Below are positions 33,174 through 42,612 of a stretch of DNA of 64,000 bases, in pieces. The position numbers were made by a program, and so were the translations under genes. Below the pieces are notes generated by a model. It made no database searches, was not told the origin of the DNA, and was given only the letters and a program-made list of their open reading frames with translations. Source of the stretch: DAIDKA01 sp049792815. GTDB taxonomy: Bacteria > Pseudomonadota > Gammaproteobacteria > Steroidobacterales > Steroidobacteraceae. Numbering within the stretch: the stretch's first letter is position 1; the number at the start of each line of letters is the position of its first letter. Where the stretch lies: the NCBI GenBank assembly GCA_049792815.1, contig JBARBG010000136.1, positions 1-64,000 of the forward strand, read 5' to 3'.

Positions 33174-34495
33174 CAGCGGCGTTCGAGCCTCATGAACAGT
33201 GGTTTACGGGTCCGCAGGTTGATCTGCGCTTCCAGCTCGATGGGCTCGTCCGAGGCGAGCTTCAGCCGGTAGTGACGGGCGACCTTGTACAGGTGCATGA
33301 GCATCTCGTAAAGGGCCAGGGATTCCCCGATGCAGTGGCGGGGGCCGGCGGCGAAGGGGATATAGGCGAAGCGGGGCCGTTCGGCCTCGTGCTCGGCGTC
33401 AAAGCGCTCGGGACGGAAGGCTTCAGGGTCCTTCCAGTACTGGGGGTGACGGTGCAGCAGGTAGGGACTGAGCAGGACGTCGGTTCCAGCCGGAATGACA
33501 AAGCCCGACAGCTCATCGGCTTCGACGCTGCGCCGGGATAGCAGCCACCCCGGGGGATACAGGCGCAGGGCCTCATTGATGACATTCTGGGTGTATTGCA
33601 GCTCTTCCATCTGCCCGAGGCCCGGGGCGTTCAGTTCCGGGGTGGCCTCGATCTCGGCGTGCATGCGGGCGTCGGCCTCAGGGTGCCGGGCCAGGAGGTA
33701 CCACACCCAGTTCAGGCCGCTGGCGGTGGTCTCATGACCCGCCACCACCAGTGTCATCACCTCATCGATGAGCGCCCGTTCGCTCATGGGGTCGCCCGTC
33801 TCCTTGTCGCGGGCGTTCATGAGCATGCTCAGATAGTCGAAATGCTCGGCAGGTTCCGCGCGGCGTTTGGCCATGAGCCCTGAGACCAGCTTGGCCAGCG
33901 AACGGAAGCGGTAGGCGAACTTGAGGTCGCGGGCGGGTTCCTTGGTGACGACCTCGAAGGGATTGCCGCCGGGCTGCTGGCTCAAGGTGGCCAGATCCTT
34001 GCCGAAAATGGAGCCCAGGACGATCTCGAGGGTGAGCTCGCTCATGTCATCGGTGAGGTTGACCTGCTCACCACGGGCGGCCTGGGTCGCCCACTTGTCG
34101 ATGAAGCGGTTGTTGGCCGCATCAATGAGCGTGTTGAAGCCGGTGACCACGCGCCGGTGGAAGTGGGGCTGCATCATGTAGCGCTGGCGCCGCCAGAAAT
34201 CCCCTTCGCTGGTCATGAGGCCGTTGCCCAGCAGTATCTTCACCCGATCAAGGCCCGTGCCCTTGGTGTAGTTGCGGTGATTGCCCACCAGTACCCGTTT
34301 CACGTCATCGGGATGATTGATGACCCAGGTGTGGCGCTTGCGACCGGGCGCATACACCCGGTAGATATCCCCGTAACGGGCGAACAGCTCCGTCATCCGC
34401 TCAAGCGAATCCTCGGTGGCACCCACATCGAACTGCACGTCGGCTTCGGGTGGCTGCGCACGCGGCGCTCTGGCAGGTGGCTCGGCAGAGGTCAT
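33173..34495 (-). CDS. Cytochrome P450
   Basis: 440 residues. The I-helix oxygen motif is AGHETTASGLNWVWYLL, the ExxR is in NEALRLYPPGW, and the haem Cys sits in FAAGPRHCIGESLA near residue 390. The sequence is soluble and of the class I bacterial type with a CYP110-like look (NHRNYTKGTGLDRVK near residue 70). No ferredoxin or reductase gene is close. It is translationally coupled to the FAAL-ACP gene, which suggests the substrate is an acyl chain on that carrier, as P450BioI acts on acyl-ACP (inference). The ATG lies only 13 bases from the ATG of the divergent acyltransferase gene. Confidence 0.92.
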   Translation of the reverse strand: MTSAEPPARAPRAQPPEADVQFDVGATEDSLERMTELFARYGDIYRVYAPGRKRHTWVINHPDDVKRVLVGNHRNYTKGTGLDRVKILLGNGLMTSEGDFWRRQRYMMQPHFHRRVVTGFNTLIDAANNRFIDKWATQAARGEQVNLTDDMSELTLEIVLGSIFGKDLATLSQQPGGNPFEVVTKEPARDLKFAYRFRSLAKLVSGLMAKRRAEPAEHFDYLSMLMNARDKETGDPMSERALIDEVMTLVVAGHETTASGLNWVWYLLARHPEADARMHAEIEATPELNAPGLGQMEELQYTQNVINEALRLYPPGWLLSRRSVEADELSGFVIPAGTDVLLSPYLLHRHPQYWKDPEAFRPERFDAEHEAERPRFAYIPFAAGPRHCIGESLALYEMLMHLYKVARHYRLKLASDEPIELEAQINLRTRKPLFMRLERR

Positions 34496-34514
34496 GTATT
34501 ATTGTCTCATGACC
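34490..34514. promoter_or_regulatory. Inverted repeat joining two divergent start codons
   Basis: GGTCATG (34490-34496) and CATGACC (34508-34514) are exact reverse complements with 11 bases between. Each arm contains one start codon: the P450 ATG at 34495 and the acyltransferase ATG at 34509. The AT-rich middle contains TATTAT. Promoters for both genes must lie inside the opposite coding region. Confidence 0.5.
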
Positions 34515-35276
34515 GATACCGGCCCGGGCGGTGAGCTCCGCAACACCGTTTACAAGACCGTAACGCGCTCGGGCCGGCGCATGACCCGGGCGCGTCGCGC
34601 GCTGTACGCGGTTATCGTGCCGCTGGGCATGACCATCATCCGGCTATGGTGGCTGAGCTGCCGCGTCAAGCGCATCGTGGGCGAGGAAAACCTCGCCGCG
34701 GCGCTGGCCAAGGCGCCCTCGCTGGTGCCTTGCTACTGGCACCAGCACCAGCTGTTCTGCGCACGCTACCTGCTGCAGCAGCGCGCGCGCGGCCTGATGC
34801 CAGGCTGGCTGATCAGTCCCTCGGTGGACGGGGAGCTCGGGGCCATGATGGTCACCCGGATCGGCGCCAGGGCCATACGGGGATCCTCCTCGCACACCGG
34901 TGCCAAGGCGCTGCGCGACTACTACGTGGCCCTGGTCAAGGAGAATGTCTCTCCGATCGTGACCCCGGACGGGCCCAAGGGGCCGCGCTTCAAGTTCAAG
35001 CCGGGGGCCATACTCCTCGCGCAGTTGTCAGGCCGCCCCATGCTGCCCATGGCCTACGCGGCCTCGCGGGCATGGCTGATCAAATGGGACAAGTTCGTCA
35101 TCCCCATGCCGTTTTCACGGATCAGTATCGCGGTGGGGGCGCCGCGTTATGTTGCACGGGTACTGGATGCCGCCGCCATGGAGAACCTGCAACGGGAAAT
35201 GGAGCAGGAGCTTTTCAGGCTCTACCAGGTCGCAGTATTGGCAAATTCTTCAAGCACAGACAGTACCTTAGCTTGA
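34509..35276 (+). CDS. DUF374-family lysophospholipid acyltransferase
   Basis: 255 residues. One N-terminal membrane segment (about residues 38-55) is followed by the DUF374 blocks: PSLVPCYWHQHQLF, ISPSVDGELGAMMVTRIG, RGSSSHTGAKAL and VTPDGPKGPRF. This family transfers acyl chains to sugar- or glycerol-type lipids in Gram-negative envelopes. Typical members have GGSS in place of the GSSS seen here, a minor difference. It is divergent from the P450-FAAL operon and separated by only 13 bases, so its expression is probably linked. Confidence 0.85.
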   Translation: MTDTGPGGELRNTVYKTVTRSGRRMTRARRALYAVIVPLGMTIIRLWWLSCRVKRIVGEENLAAALAKAPSLVPCYWHQHQLFCARYLLQQRARGLMPGWLISPSVDGELGAMMVTRIGARAIRGSSSHTGAKALRDYYVALVKENVSPIVTPDGPKGPRFKFKPGAILLAQLSGRPMLPMAYAASRAWLIKWDKFVIPMPFSRISIAVGAPRYVARVLDAAAMENLQREMEQELFRLYQVAVLANSSSTDSTLA

Positions 35277-35348
35277 ATTCCTGATTCGGTATGCCATTAT
35301 CGGTAAAACTCCTAATCGTACGTAAACAGAACCGCCAAACAGGTCGCA

Positions 35349-38024
35349 ATGCCGAGCGTACCGACAGACTCCAGCGTGGAGTTCACCGCCTCCGATGTCC
35401 TGTCCACCGACGTGTGGAGTGGCAAGTCGCCCCCAGCCGTTGTCGGCATCGACGTGGCCTGTACCAAGATTGCGGTCGACCTGCAGAACCTGCGCAAGGG
35501 CTCCGCCGACGCCACCATCCTGCGCAATCTGCAGAACCTGGCCGATGTGACCATCAGTGACTGCGCTTTTCTCGCCTTCATTGGCGAGGACGCCAAGTTC
35601 GGACAGGTTCAGGTCGCCCGCCGGGGACTCGCCCACTGCCAGCCCGAGGCCCTGACCGGGGACGCCCTGGCCGACTACCCCTGGCTCAATACCCGTCTGG
35701 ATCACCTGCGCCTGAGCGAATTGCGCGACACGGTGATGCCAAAGCCCACCCAGGCCATTGAGGGCCGCCGCTTTGCGGCGCTGCAGATGGGTTCGCTGCT
35801 GATGGTGGTGTTCCATATCCAAAAGCAGCCCGCCGGCATCCTGGCGCTCGCCCGTGCCCTGCCACAGGGCGCCTGGGATGTGAACCTGCAGCTGCTGCTG
35901 AAACTCGTGGGCACCAGCGTCGCCACGGGGCTTGACCGGCTGCGCATGCAGCAGCGGCTGGCGAAGGTCGAGGAACGTCTGCATCTGACTCAGGCCGCCG
36001 CCAACGACGGGGTCTGGGACTTTGATCTGGAGAACAACGAGGTCTACTTCTCGCCACGCTGGAAGGCCATGCTGGGCTATGCCGACGAGGACATGAAGGA
36101 GTCGCCCGACTGGCGCAACCTCGTGCACCCGGATGACATGACGCGGGTGCAGAACGCCCTTCGCGACCATGTCGCGGGCAAACTGCCGATTTTCGAAAGC
36201 GTGCACCGCATGCGCCATCGCAGCGGCGAATGGCGCTGGGTGATCAGCCGGGCGCAGGCCCGCGTCGATGCCCATGGGCGGCTGCTGCGGCTGGTCGGGG
36301 TGGAACTGGACATCACCGAGCGCAAACTGTACGAGGAGGCGCTGTTTCGCGAGAAGGAGAGCGCCCAGATCACCCTGCAGTCCATCGGTGATGGCGTGGT
36401 CACTACCAATGCCGACTCCAGCATCGACTACATCAATCCGGTGGCCGAGGAGCTGACCGGCTGGCGGCTTGAGGATGCCATGGGCCGTCCGGTGGAGGAG
36501 GTGTTCCGCGCCTTCCACGAGGAGACCTGCGAGCCTTTGGAAAACCCGCTCACCGTCGCCATCCGCCGCGTGCGCCCCATCAAGTCGGTGCGGCCGGTGC
36601 TGCTGATACGCCGCGACGGCAACGAACTGTACGTGGAGAGCACGGCGGCCCCCATACGCGACGGCGCGGGTCACGTGGCCGGCGGCGTGCTGGTGTTTCA
36701 TGACGTGAGCGAGTCGCGGGAACTGAATCGCCGGCTGTCGTATCACGCCAGCCATGATCTGCTCACGGGCCTCGTCAACCGCCGCGAGTTCGAGGCGCGC
36801 ATGGAGCGGGCGCTGAAGAGCGCCAAGGCGCGCGAAGCCTCCTACGCCCTGTGCTACCTGGACATTGATCAGTTCAAGATCGTCAACGACAGCTGCGGCC
36901 ACAGCGCCGGCGATGCGCTGCTGGGGCAGGTCGGTGCGCTGCTCAAATCCAAGGTCCGCTGGCGCGACACGCTTTCGCGCCTGGGCGGCGACGAATTCGG
37001 AATCCTCCTGGAAAGCTGCTCGCTGGATGAGGCCATGCACACTGCCGAGCAGCTGCGCGAGGCCGTGCGCACCTTCCGCTTCACCTGGGAGGACCGGGTG
37101 TTTCGTCTGGGCGCCAGCGTCGGCGTGGTGCCCATCACCGCCGAGAATGAGGATGTGGCGTCGATTCTGTCGGCGGCCGACAGCGCCTGTCAGGCGGCCA
37201 AGGAAGCCGGACGCAACCGGGTCCACAGTTTTGCCGAGAACGACATCGAACTCATGCGCCGCCGGCGCGAGATGCAATGGGCGGCGCGCATCAATGCGGC
37301 ACTGGAAGAGGGCCGCTTCGAACTGTTCCGCATGGCCATACAGCCGCTGCAGCGCCCCGATCCGGGTCAGCACTATGAGCTGCTGCTGCGCATGCGCGAT
37401 GAGGGCGGGCGCATCGTCTCGCCGGACAACTTCATCGCCGCGGCCGAGCGCTATGGCATTGCGCCGGCCATCGATCGCTGGGTGATCGAGAATGCGCTGC
37501 GCTGGCTGGTGTCCGAAGCCGATGAACGCGAGACCCTGAAGCTGTGCTCCATCAATCTGTCGGGCCAGAGCCTGGGCGATGACAAGTTCCTGCCGTTCGT
37601 GATCGACCAGTTCCACAGAAGCGGCCTGGATGCTTCAAAGATCTGTTTTGAGATCACCGAGACGGCGGCGGTGGCGAGCTTCTCGCAGGCCAATCGCTTC
37701 ATACAGTCGCTGAAGGAACTGGGCTGCAAGTTCGCGCTGGATGATTTCGGCACCGGTCTGTCCTCGTTCGGCTACCTGAAGCATTTCCCGGTCGATTACC
37801 TGAAGATCGATGGCAGCTTCGTGCGTGAAATCCTGCGCGACCCCATCGATCGGGAGATGGTGCGCTCCATCAATGAAATCGGTCACCTGACCGGCAAGCA
37901 GACCATCGCCGAGTTCGCCGAGAATGCCGAGATCATCCAGATGCTGACCAGCCTCGGTGTCGACTATGCGCAGGGTTACGGCGTTGCGCAGCCGCAGCGG
38001 GTATTGAAGGCCGTCGGAACTTAA
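35349..38024 (+). CDS. GAF-PAS-PAS-GGDEF-EAL cyclic-di-GMP signalling protein
   Basis: 891 residues. An N-terminal GAF-like region (about 30-200) is followed by PAS 1 (about 210-330, ending ELDITERK), PAS 2 (about 335-460), GGDEF with an intact RLGGDEF near residue 545, and EAL from about 670. EAL has YELLLR (Glu kept), INLSGQSL, FEITET, LDDFGTGLSSF and YLKIDGSF, so both activities appear possible. No membrane segments, so cytoplasmic. It stands alone: nadC converges on it with four bases between stops. A long antisense frame over the gene is an artefact of GC-rich codon use. Confidence 0.92.
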   Translation: MPSVPTDSSVEFTASDVLSTDVWSGKSPPAVVGIDVACTKIAVDLQNLRKGSADATILRNLQNLADVTISDCAFLAFIGEDAKFGQVQVARRGLAHCQPEALTGDALADYPWLNTRLDHLRLSELRDTVMPKPTQAIEGRRFAALQMGSLLMVVFHIQKQPAGILALARALPQGAWDVNLQLLLKLVGTSVATGLDRLRMQQRLAKVEERLHLTQAAANDGVWDFDLENNEVYFSPRWKAMLGYADEDMKESPDWRNLVHPDDMTRVQNALRDHVAGKLPIFESVHRMRHRSGEWRWVISRAQARVDAHGRLLRLVGVELDITERKLYEEALFREKESAQITLQSIGDGVVTTNADSSIDYINPVAEELTGWRLEDAMGRPVEEVFRAFHEETCEPLENPLTVAIRRVRPIKSVRPVLLIRRDGNELYVESTAAPIRDGAGHVAGGVLVFHDVSESRELNRRLSYHASHDLLTGLVNRREFEARMERALKSAKAREASYALCYLDIDQFKIVNDSCGHSAGDALLGQVGALLKSKVRWRDTLSRLGGDEFGILLESCSLDEAMHTAEQLREAVRTFRFTWEDRVFRLGASVGVVPITAENEDVASILSAADSACQAAKEAGRNRVHSFAENDIELMRRRREMQWAARINAALEEGRFELFRMAIQPLQRPDPGQHYELLLRMRDEGGRIVSPDNFIAAAERYGIAPAIDRWVIENALRWLVSEADERETLKLCSINLSGQSLGDDKFLPFVIDQFHRSGLDASKICFEITETAAVASFSQANRFIQSLKELGCKFALDDFGTGLSSFGYLKHFPVDYLKIDGSFVREILRDPIDREMVRSINEIGHLTGKQTIAEFAENAEIIQMLTSLGVDYAQGYGVAQPQRVLKAVGT

Positions 38025-38028
38025 GCCT

Positions 38029-38901
38029 TCAGGCGAGAAATTCCAGCCGCATCGACAGATCGATGGCGTGCACGTGCTTGGTGATGGCGCCCACCGAGAT
38101 GAAGTCCACGCCAGTTGCCGCGATGGCACGCACGGTTTCAAGGTTGGCACCGCCCGAGGCCTCGAGCCTGACCGGCGCGCCGACCTGACGATTACGGCTC
38201 ACCGCCGTGCCCAGATCGGCGAGATCGAAGTTGTCCAGCATCACGATGTCGGGACGCGCCACCAGGGCCTCTTCAAGCTGCTGCAGAGACTCCACCTCGG
38301 TTTCAACCTCCAGCCGCGGCGCCGACCGACGGGCGTTCGCCACGGCCTGAGTGAGCGAACCGGCCGCGGCAATATGGTTCTCCTTGATGAGAACCATGTC
38401 GAAAAGCCCCATGCGATGATTGCGGGCGCCACCGCAACGTACAGCGTACTTCTGCGCCGTGCGCAATCCGGGAATGGTCTTGCGCGTATCCAGAATGGTG
38501 CACCCGGTGCCGGCCACTGCATCCACGTAACGTCGCGCCTCGGTGGCGGTGGCCGACAGCAGCTGCAGGAAGTTCAGCGCCGTGCGCTCGCCGGCGAGGA
38601 TCGGGCGGGCAGGGCCTTCAATCATGAACAGCGTCGCACCGGCCTCGGCCCGTGCGCCCTCCGCAATCGTCCAGCGCAGGCTGATGTGCACGTCAAGCTG
38701 CCGGAAGGTCTCCTCGACCCAGGCCACGCCGCACAGGATCATGGGCTCGCGGGTGATGACGCGACCGCGCACCCGCTGCCGCGCCGGCACCAGGTTGGCC
38801 GTGACATCGCTACCCACGCCGTCCTCGCTCAGGGCCTGGGCCACCTGCTGGCCAAGATCCGCCGGTAGCGGGCCGGGAAGGCCTGCCGGAAGTGCATTCA
38901 T
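38029..38901 (-). CDS. nadC: Nicotinate-nucleotide pyrophosphorylase (quinolinate phosphoribosyltransferase)
   Basis: 290 residues, the usual NadC size. It converts quinolinate and PRPP into nicotinate mononucleotide in de novo NAD synthesis. Landmarks are ERTALNFLQLLSATAT, ILDTRKTIPGLRTAQKYAV, GGARNHRMGLFDMVLIKENH, VETEVESLQQLEEAL, IMLDNFDL-like, LEASGGANL and FISVGAITKH. The ATG at 38901 gives the normal N-terminus; the frame continues upstream to 38964 into the divergent gabD gene. Starts of nadC and gabD are only 23 bases apart. No nadA or nadB is in the window. Confidence 0.95.
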   Translation of the reverse strand: MNALPAGLPGPLPADLGQQVAQALSEDGVGSDVTANLVPARQRVRGRVITREPMILCGVAWVEETFRQLDVHISLRWTIAEGARAEAGATLFMIEGPARPILAGERTALNFLQLLSATATEARRYVDAVAGTGCTILDTRKTIPGLRTAQKYAVRCGGARNHRMGLFDMVLIKENHIAAAGSLTQAVANARRSAPRLEVETEVESLQQLEEALVARPDIVMLDNFDLADLGTAVSRNRQVGAPVRLEASGGANLETVRAIAATGVDFISVGAITKHVHAIDLSMRLEFLA

Positions 38902-38924
38902 GCCCGCGATGATATCCTTAACCC

Positions 38925-40403
38925 ATGATGGTTGCCGCAAACACCGAGCAGGGGCGCCTGGCACTCAAGACGGGTGAACTGCTGCGACAGGCGGCGTACA
39001 TCGACGGGCAGTGGGTCGAAGGGGACCGGACCCTCGATGTTATTAATCCCGCGACCCAGCAGGTTCTGGGTCGCGTTCCAGCACTGGGGGCGGTGGAGAC
39101 CGAACGTGCGGTGGCCGCCGCGGCGCGCGCCTTCGAGTCCTGGCGGCGCGTGTCAGCGGCGGAGCGCGGCAATATCCTGCAGCGCTGGTTCGAGCTCATC
39201 CTGGCGAACCAGGAGGATCTGGCGCGGCTGATGACGGCCGAGCAGGGCAAGCCGCTCGGCGAGTCGCGCGGCGAGATCGTCTATTCGGCCTCCTTCATCG
39301 AGTGGTTTGCGCAGGAGAGTCGCCGCGTCTATGGCCAGGTGATTCCCGGCCATCTGCCCGACAAGCGGCTGGTGGTGCTGCGCGAGCCGGTCGGCGTCGT
39401 CGGGGCCATAACACCGTGGAATTTCCCGTCCGCGATGATCACGCGCAAGGTGGGCCCGGCGCTGGCGGCCGGCTGCACCATGGTCCTCAAGCCCTCGGAG
39501 CTGACGCCGTTCTCGGCGCTGGCGCTGGCATGGCTTGGCAGCAAGGCCGGTGTGCCCGCGGGCGTGTTCAACGTGGTGACGGGCGAGCCTGTGGCCATTG
39601 GTGAGGTACTCACGACCGATCCGCGTATCCGCAAGTTCACTTTCACCGGTTCGACCCGGGTCGGCAAACTGCTCGCGGCGCGCTGCATGAGCACCGTGAA
39701 GCATGTGTCGTTGGAACTGGGCGGCAATGCCCCCTTCATTGTGTTCGACGACGCCGACGTGGAGAAGGCCGTTGACGGCGCGATGACTTCGAAATTCCGC
39801 AACTCCGGTCAGACCTGCGTGTGCGCGAACCGCATCCTGGTGCAGCGGGGTATCCACGACGAATTTGTCGCCAGGCTCTGCTCCAAGGTCGCAGCCCTGG
39901 TCATCGGCGACGGTCTGGAAGGGGTCACCCAGCAGGGCCCTCTGATCAATCCCGCGGCCGTCGAAAAGGTGGAGCGGCACGTACGGGACGCCGTGGCCCA
40001 GGGCGGAAAACTGCTGGCCGGTGGCGCGCGACTGCGCGGCCAGTTCTTCCAGCCCACCGTCATCACGGACGTGAGTCCGCAGGCGGCGCTGTTTCGCGAG
40101 GAGACCTTCGGGCCGTTGGCGGGAATCGTGAAGTTCGACACCGAGGCACAGGCCATTGCCCTCGCCAACGACACGACTGCGGGACTGGCCGCGTATTTCT
40201 ACACGCGCGACTTGAATCGGGCGTGGCGCGTATCCGAAGCGCTGCAGTACGGCATGATCGGGCTGAACACCGGGCTCGTGTCGACCACCGTGGCGCCCTT
40301 TGGCGGGGTGAAGGAGTCCGGGCTGGGCCGCGAGGGCTCAAGCTTCGGCATGGGCGAATATCTGGAGACCAAGCTGGTGTGCACCGAAGTGAGCGGCGGG
40401 TAG
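38925..40403 (+). CDS. gabD: NADP-dependent succinate-semialdehyde dehydrogenase type aldehyde dehydrogenase
   Basis: 492 residues, strongly GabD-like throughout: TAEQGKPLGESRGEI, TPWNFPSAMITRKVGPALA, FTGSTRVGKLL, ELGGNAPFIVFDDADVEKAV, the catalytic Cys298 in NSGQTCVCANR, and EETFGPLAGI. It oxidises succinate semialdehyde (or a related semialdehyde) to the acid with NAD(P)+, feeding the TCA cycle. The gene is divergent from nadC with a 23-base gap and convergent with rhtA. No gabT aminotransferase neighbours it, so 4-aminobutyrate use is not proven. Confidence 0.92.
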   Translation: MMVAANTEQGRLALKTGELLRQAAYIDGQWVEGDRTLDVINPATQQVLGRVPALGAVETERAVAAAARAFESWRRVSAAERGNILQRWFELILANQEDLARLMTAEQGKPLGESRGEIVYSASFIEWFAQESRRVYGQVIPGHLPDKRLVVLREPVGVVGAITPWNFPSAMITRKVGPALAAGCTMVLKPSELTPFSALALAWLGSKAGVPAGVFNVVTGEPVAIGEVLTTDPRIRKFTFTGSTRVGKLLAARCMSTVKHVSLELGGNAPFIVFDDADVEKAVDGAMTSKFRNSGQTCVCANRILVQRGIHDEFVARLCSKVAALVIGDGLEGVTQQGPLINPAAVEKVERHVRDAVAQGGKLLAGGARLRGQFFQPTVITDVSPQAALFREETFGPLAGIVKFDTEAQAIALANDTTAGLAAYFYTRDLNRAWRVSEALQYGMIGLNTGLVSTTVAPFGGVKESGLGREGSSFGMGEYLETKLVCTEVSGG

Positions 40404-40406
40404 GCA

Positions 40407-41282
40407 CTAGCCGGGCATCGGAACCTTCTGCTGCACGGTCACCGACGTGCCGATCGAGGCCCCGATGATCAGGATGATGGCAACCCACTGCATGCCTGAC
40501 AGGCGCTCATGGAGAAACACCAGGCCGAACAGCGCAGCGAGAGCGGGATCTACGCTCATGAGAATACCAAAGGTCCGAACCGGCATGCGCGTGAGCGCGA
40601 TCATCTCCAGACTATAGGGCAGCGCCGTTGAGAGGATCGCAACGGCGAGTCCAGGCAGCAGAATGGATCGCGACAATAGCGCTGATCCAGCAGTCGCAAT
40701 TCCGATCGGTGCAATGATGAGGGTGGAGATGATGCTGCCGAGCGCCACCGTTTGAGCACCGTGACCCGCGCCGGCCTTGCGCCCGAAGATGATGTAAAGC
40801 GCCCAGCAAGCGCCTGCGCCGAGGGCATAGAGGATACCGACGGGATCGATACGGCTGCCCGGATGTGCGATTGGCAGGAGTAGCAGCAGACCGCCGACCG
40901 CCAGCGCGACCCAGCAGAAATCCAAAGCTCGCCGCGAAGCGAATACTGCCACCGCCAGAGGTCCTGAGAATTCCACCGCTACCGCGATGCCCAGCGGGAT
41001 GCGGCTCAGCGCCAGGTAGAAACACAGGTTCATCAAGCCGAGGGACATGCCGTAAAGCACGAGCGCCAGCCGTGACCCCGGCGGTATGCGGGCGCGCCAG
41101 GGCTTCATTGTGATCGCCAGAATGGCGGTGCCCAGAATGATTCTGACCGTCACCGCTCCAACCGCGCCGACGAGAGGAAACATCGTCTTGGCGATCGAAG
41201 CGCCGGCCTGAAACGAAGCCATCGCCAACAGCAGCAGGGTGAGTGGCAAGACACTGGGTACTCGCCCGATGAGCTGCTTCAT
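40407..41282 (-). CDS. rhtA: Threonine/homoserine exporter, DMT superfamily (EamA)
   Basis: 291 residues with ten predicted membrane helices and two EamA repeats. It follows the E. coli RhtA sequence closely as I recall it: PLVGAVGAVTVRI, IPLGIAVAVEFSGPLAVAV, LGAGACWALYIIFGRKAGA, AILSTALPYSLEMIALTRMP. It exports threonine and homoserine at the inner membrane. Its stop lies four bases from that of gabD, with the genes converging. No regulator is adjacent. Confidence 0.9.
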   Translation of the reverse strand: MKQLIGRVPSVLPLTLLLLAMASFQAGASIAKTMFPLVGAVGAVTVRIILGTAILAITMKPWRARIPPGSRLALVLYGMSLGLMNLCFYLALSRIPLGIAVAVEFSGPLAVAVFASRRALDFCWVALAVGGLLLLLPIAHPGSRIDPVGILYALGAGACWALYIIFGRKAGAGHGAQTVALGSIISTLIIAPIGIATAGSALLSRSILLPGLAVAILSTALPYSLEMIALTRMPVRTFGILMSVDPALAALFGLVFLHERLSGMQWVAIILIIGASIGTSVTVQQKVPMPG

Positions 41283-41502
41283 GGCGGAATTAGATCATTT
41301 CTGATGCTACACCTGAAGTTCTGTGCATTAGAGACTGTCGGGCTACTTTCCGACGAACGCCCGAATTTGCGGTGTGAAACCCTGGAATCGGAGTGTGAGT
41401 GTGGATACCCAACAGGGTTGGAGCAGCGGAATCACCGGCCCCACGCATCCTTTCGCGATATTACAGTGTGATTTTGCGCTTCAAGAGAGCTAGCATCGAC
41501 CC

Positions 41503-42612
41503 ATGTCTGCCACATCAGCTGCGAGGGACACCTCACCACAGTCCGTGAGTCGACTCAGACTCCAAAACGGCCGGTTCAGCGGACTACTGGAAGGCACTAC
41601 CTTTGCTCTCGCAATGATGCTGGCATGGCTGGTGGCCTACGTGACGATGCACTTCCTCGACTCCCTTGCGGTCGCAGATTCTGGAACTGCTCTACGCAGC
41701 GCCGGCCTCTTTGCCGCCAACGTCCTGGTGGACACGTTACCGATGGTACCGATATTCGTGCTGATTGCGAATCGGACACACGCCACCGAGCTCCGACGAT
41801 ACCTGTGGTTGATCGTCGCTATGCTGGTGATGTGGGTTTACTGGGCGATCCTGGGTTGGCTAGAGGGGGACACGTCAGGGGTTGTACTCCTGAGTCCTGA
41901 CAATCTCCCGTGCGTCTTCGAGGCGGTGCTGGTATTCGCGGCAATCGGCTTTCGCAGTTCGGCGCGTACCGCGACGAGAGAGCTCACACAGCGGCAAATC
42001 GACGGTACAGCGCTGGATGGAGAGCTCAAGCGCGCACGCCTGCAGCTGCTGCGCGCGCAAATTGAGCCCCACTTTTTATTCAACACGCTCGCGACCGTCC
42101 GAACGCTGGTTCGTTTGGACTGCCTGGCGGCGGTCGAAATGCTGGACAACCTGATGCGTTACCTCTCTGAGGCGTTGCCGACCCTGCGGCAGGACGAGTC
42201 CCTGCTCTCTGAAGAGTTGCACCTCGTCGCAGCGTACCTTCGTATCCACCAGATTCGCATGGGCACGCGGTTGTCCTACGAATTATTGGTACCGGAAGAC
42301 CTCGGTGCTGAGCGAATCCCGACGATGTTGTTATTGACGCTGGTTGAGAATGCGCTCAAGCACGGCATCAATCCGACCGTTGCGGGCGGTTCAATCCAAG
42401 TCAGCGCGACGCGCGAGCGCACGGCGCTGGTACTGAAAGTTTCCGACACTGGGCGCGGCTTGGCCGTGACCGAGGGCTATGGCATGGGATTGGCCAACAT
42501 CCGCCGGCGGCTATCCATGCTCTACGGCGATGGCGCCCTGTTGTCGTTGGCTCGCACGGCATCGCACGGCATGGTCGCGATGGTTTCAATTCCCATGACC
42601 GACGTATCATGA
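41503..42612 (+). CDS. LytS/YpdA-type sensor histidine kinase
   Basis: 369 residues. The N-terminal half has about four membrane helices (residues about 28-155). A cytoplasmic His_kinase domain follows with the phospho-acceptor His190 in LRAQIEPHFLFNTL, then an ATPase domain with VENALKHGINP (N box) and SDTGRGLAVTEGYGMGLANI (G boxes). It would phosphorylate the LytTR regulator encoded two genes downstream. The stop overlaps the start of the next gene by four bases. The signal is unknown. Confidence 0.9.
   Translation: MSATSAARDTSPQSVSRLRLQNGRFSGLLEGTTFALAMMLAWLVAYVTMHFLDSLAVADSGTALRSAGLFAANVLVDTLPMVPIFVLIANRTHATELRRYLWLIVAMLVMWVYWAILGWLEGDTSGVVLLSPDNLPCVFEAVLVFAAIGFRSSARTATRELTQRQIDGTALDGELKRARLQLLRAQIEPHFLFNTLATVRTLVRLDCLAAVEMLDNLMRYLSEALPTLRQDESLLSEELHLVAAYLRIHQIRMGTRLSYELLVPEDLGAERIPTMLLLTLVENALKHGINPTVAGGSIQVSATRERTALVLKVSDTGRGLAVTEGYGMGLANIRRRLSMLYGDGALLSLARTASHGMVAMVSIPMTDVS

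Noticed and set aside
35268..37616. Minus-strand frame of 782 residues
   Set aside because: It mirrors the GGDEF/EAL gene, whose domains are unmistakable. The antisense frame is open only because of GC-rich third positions.
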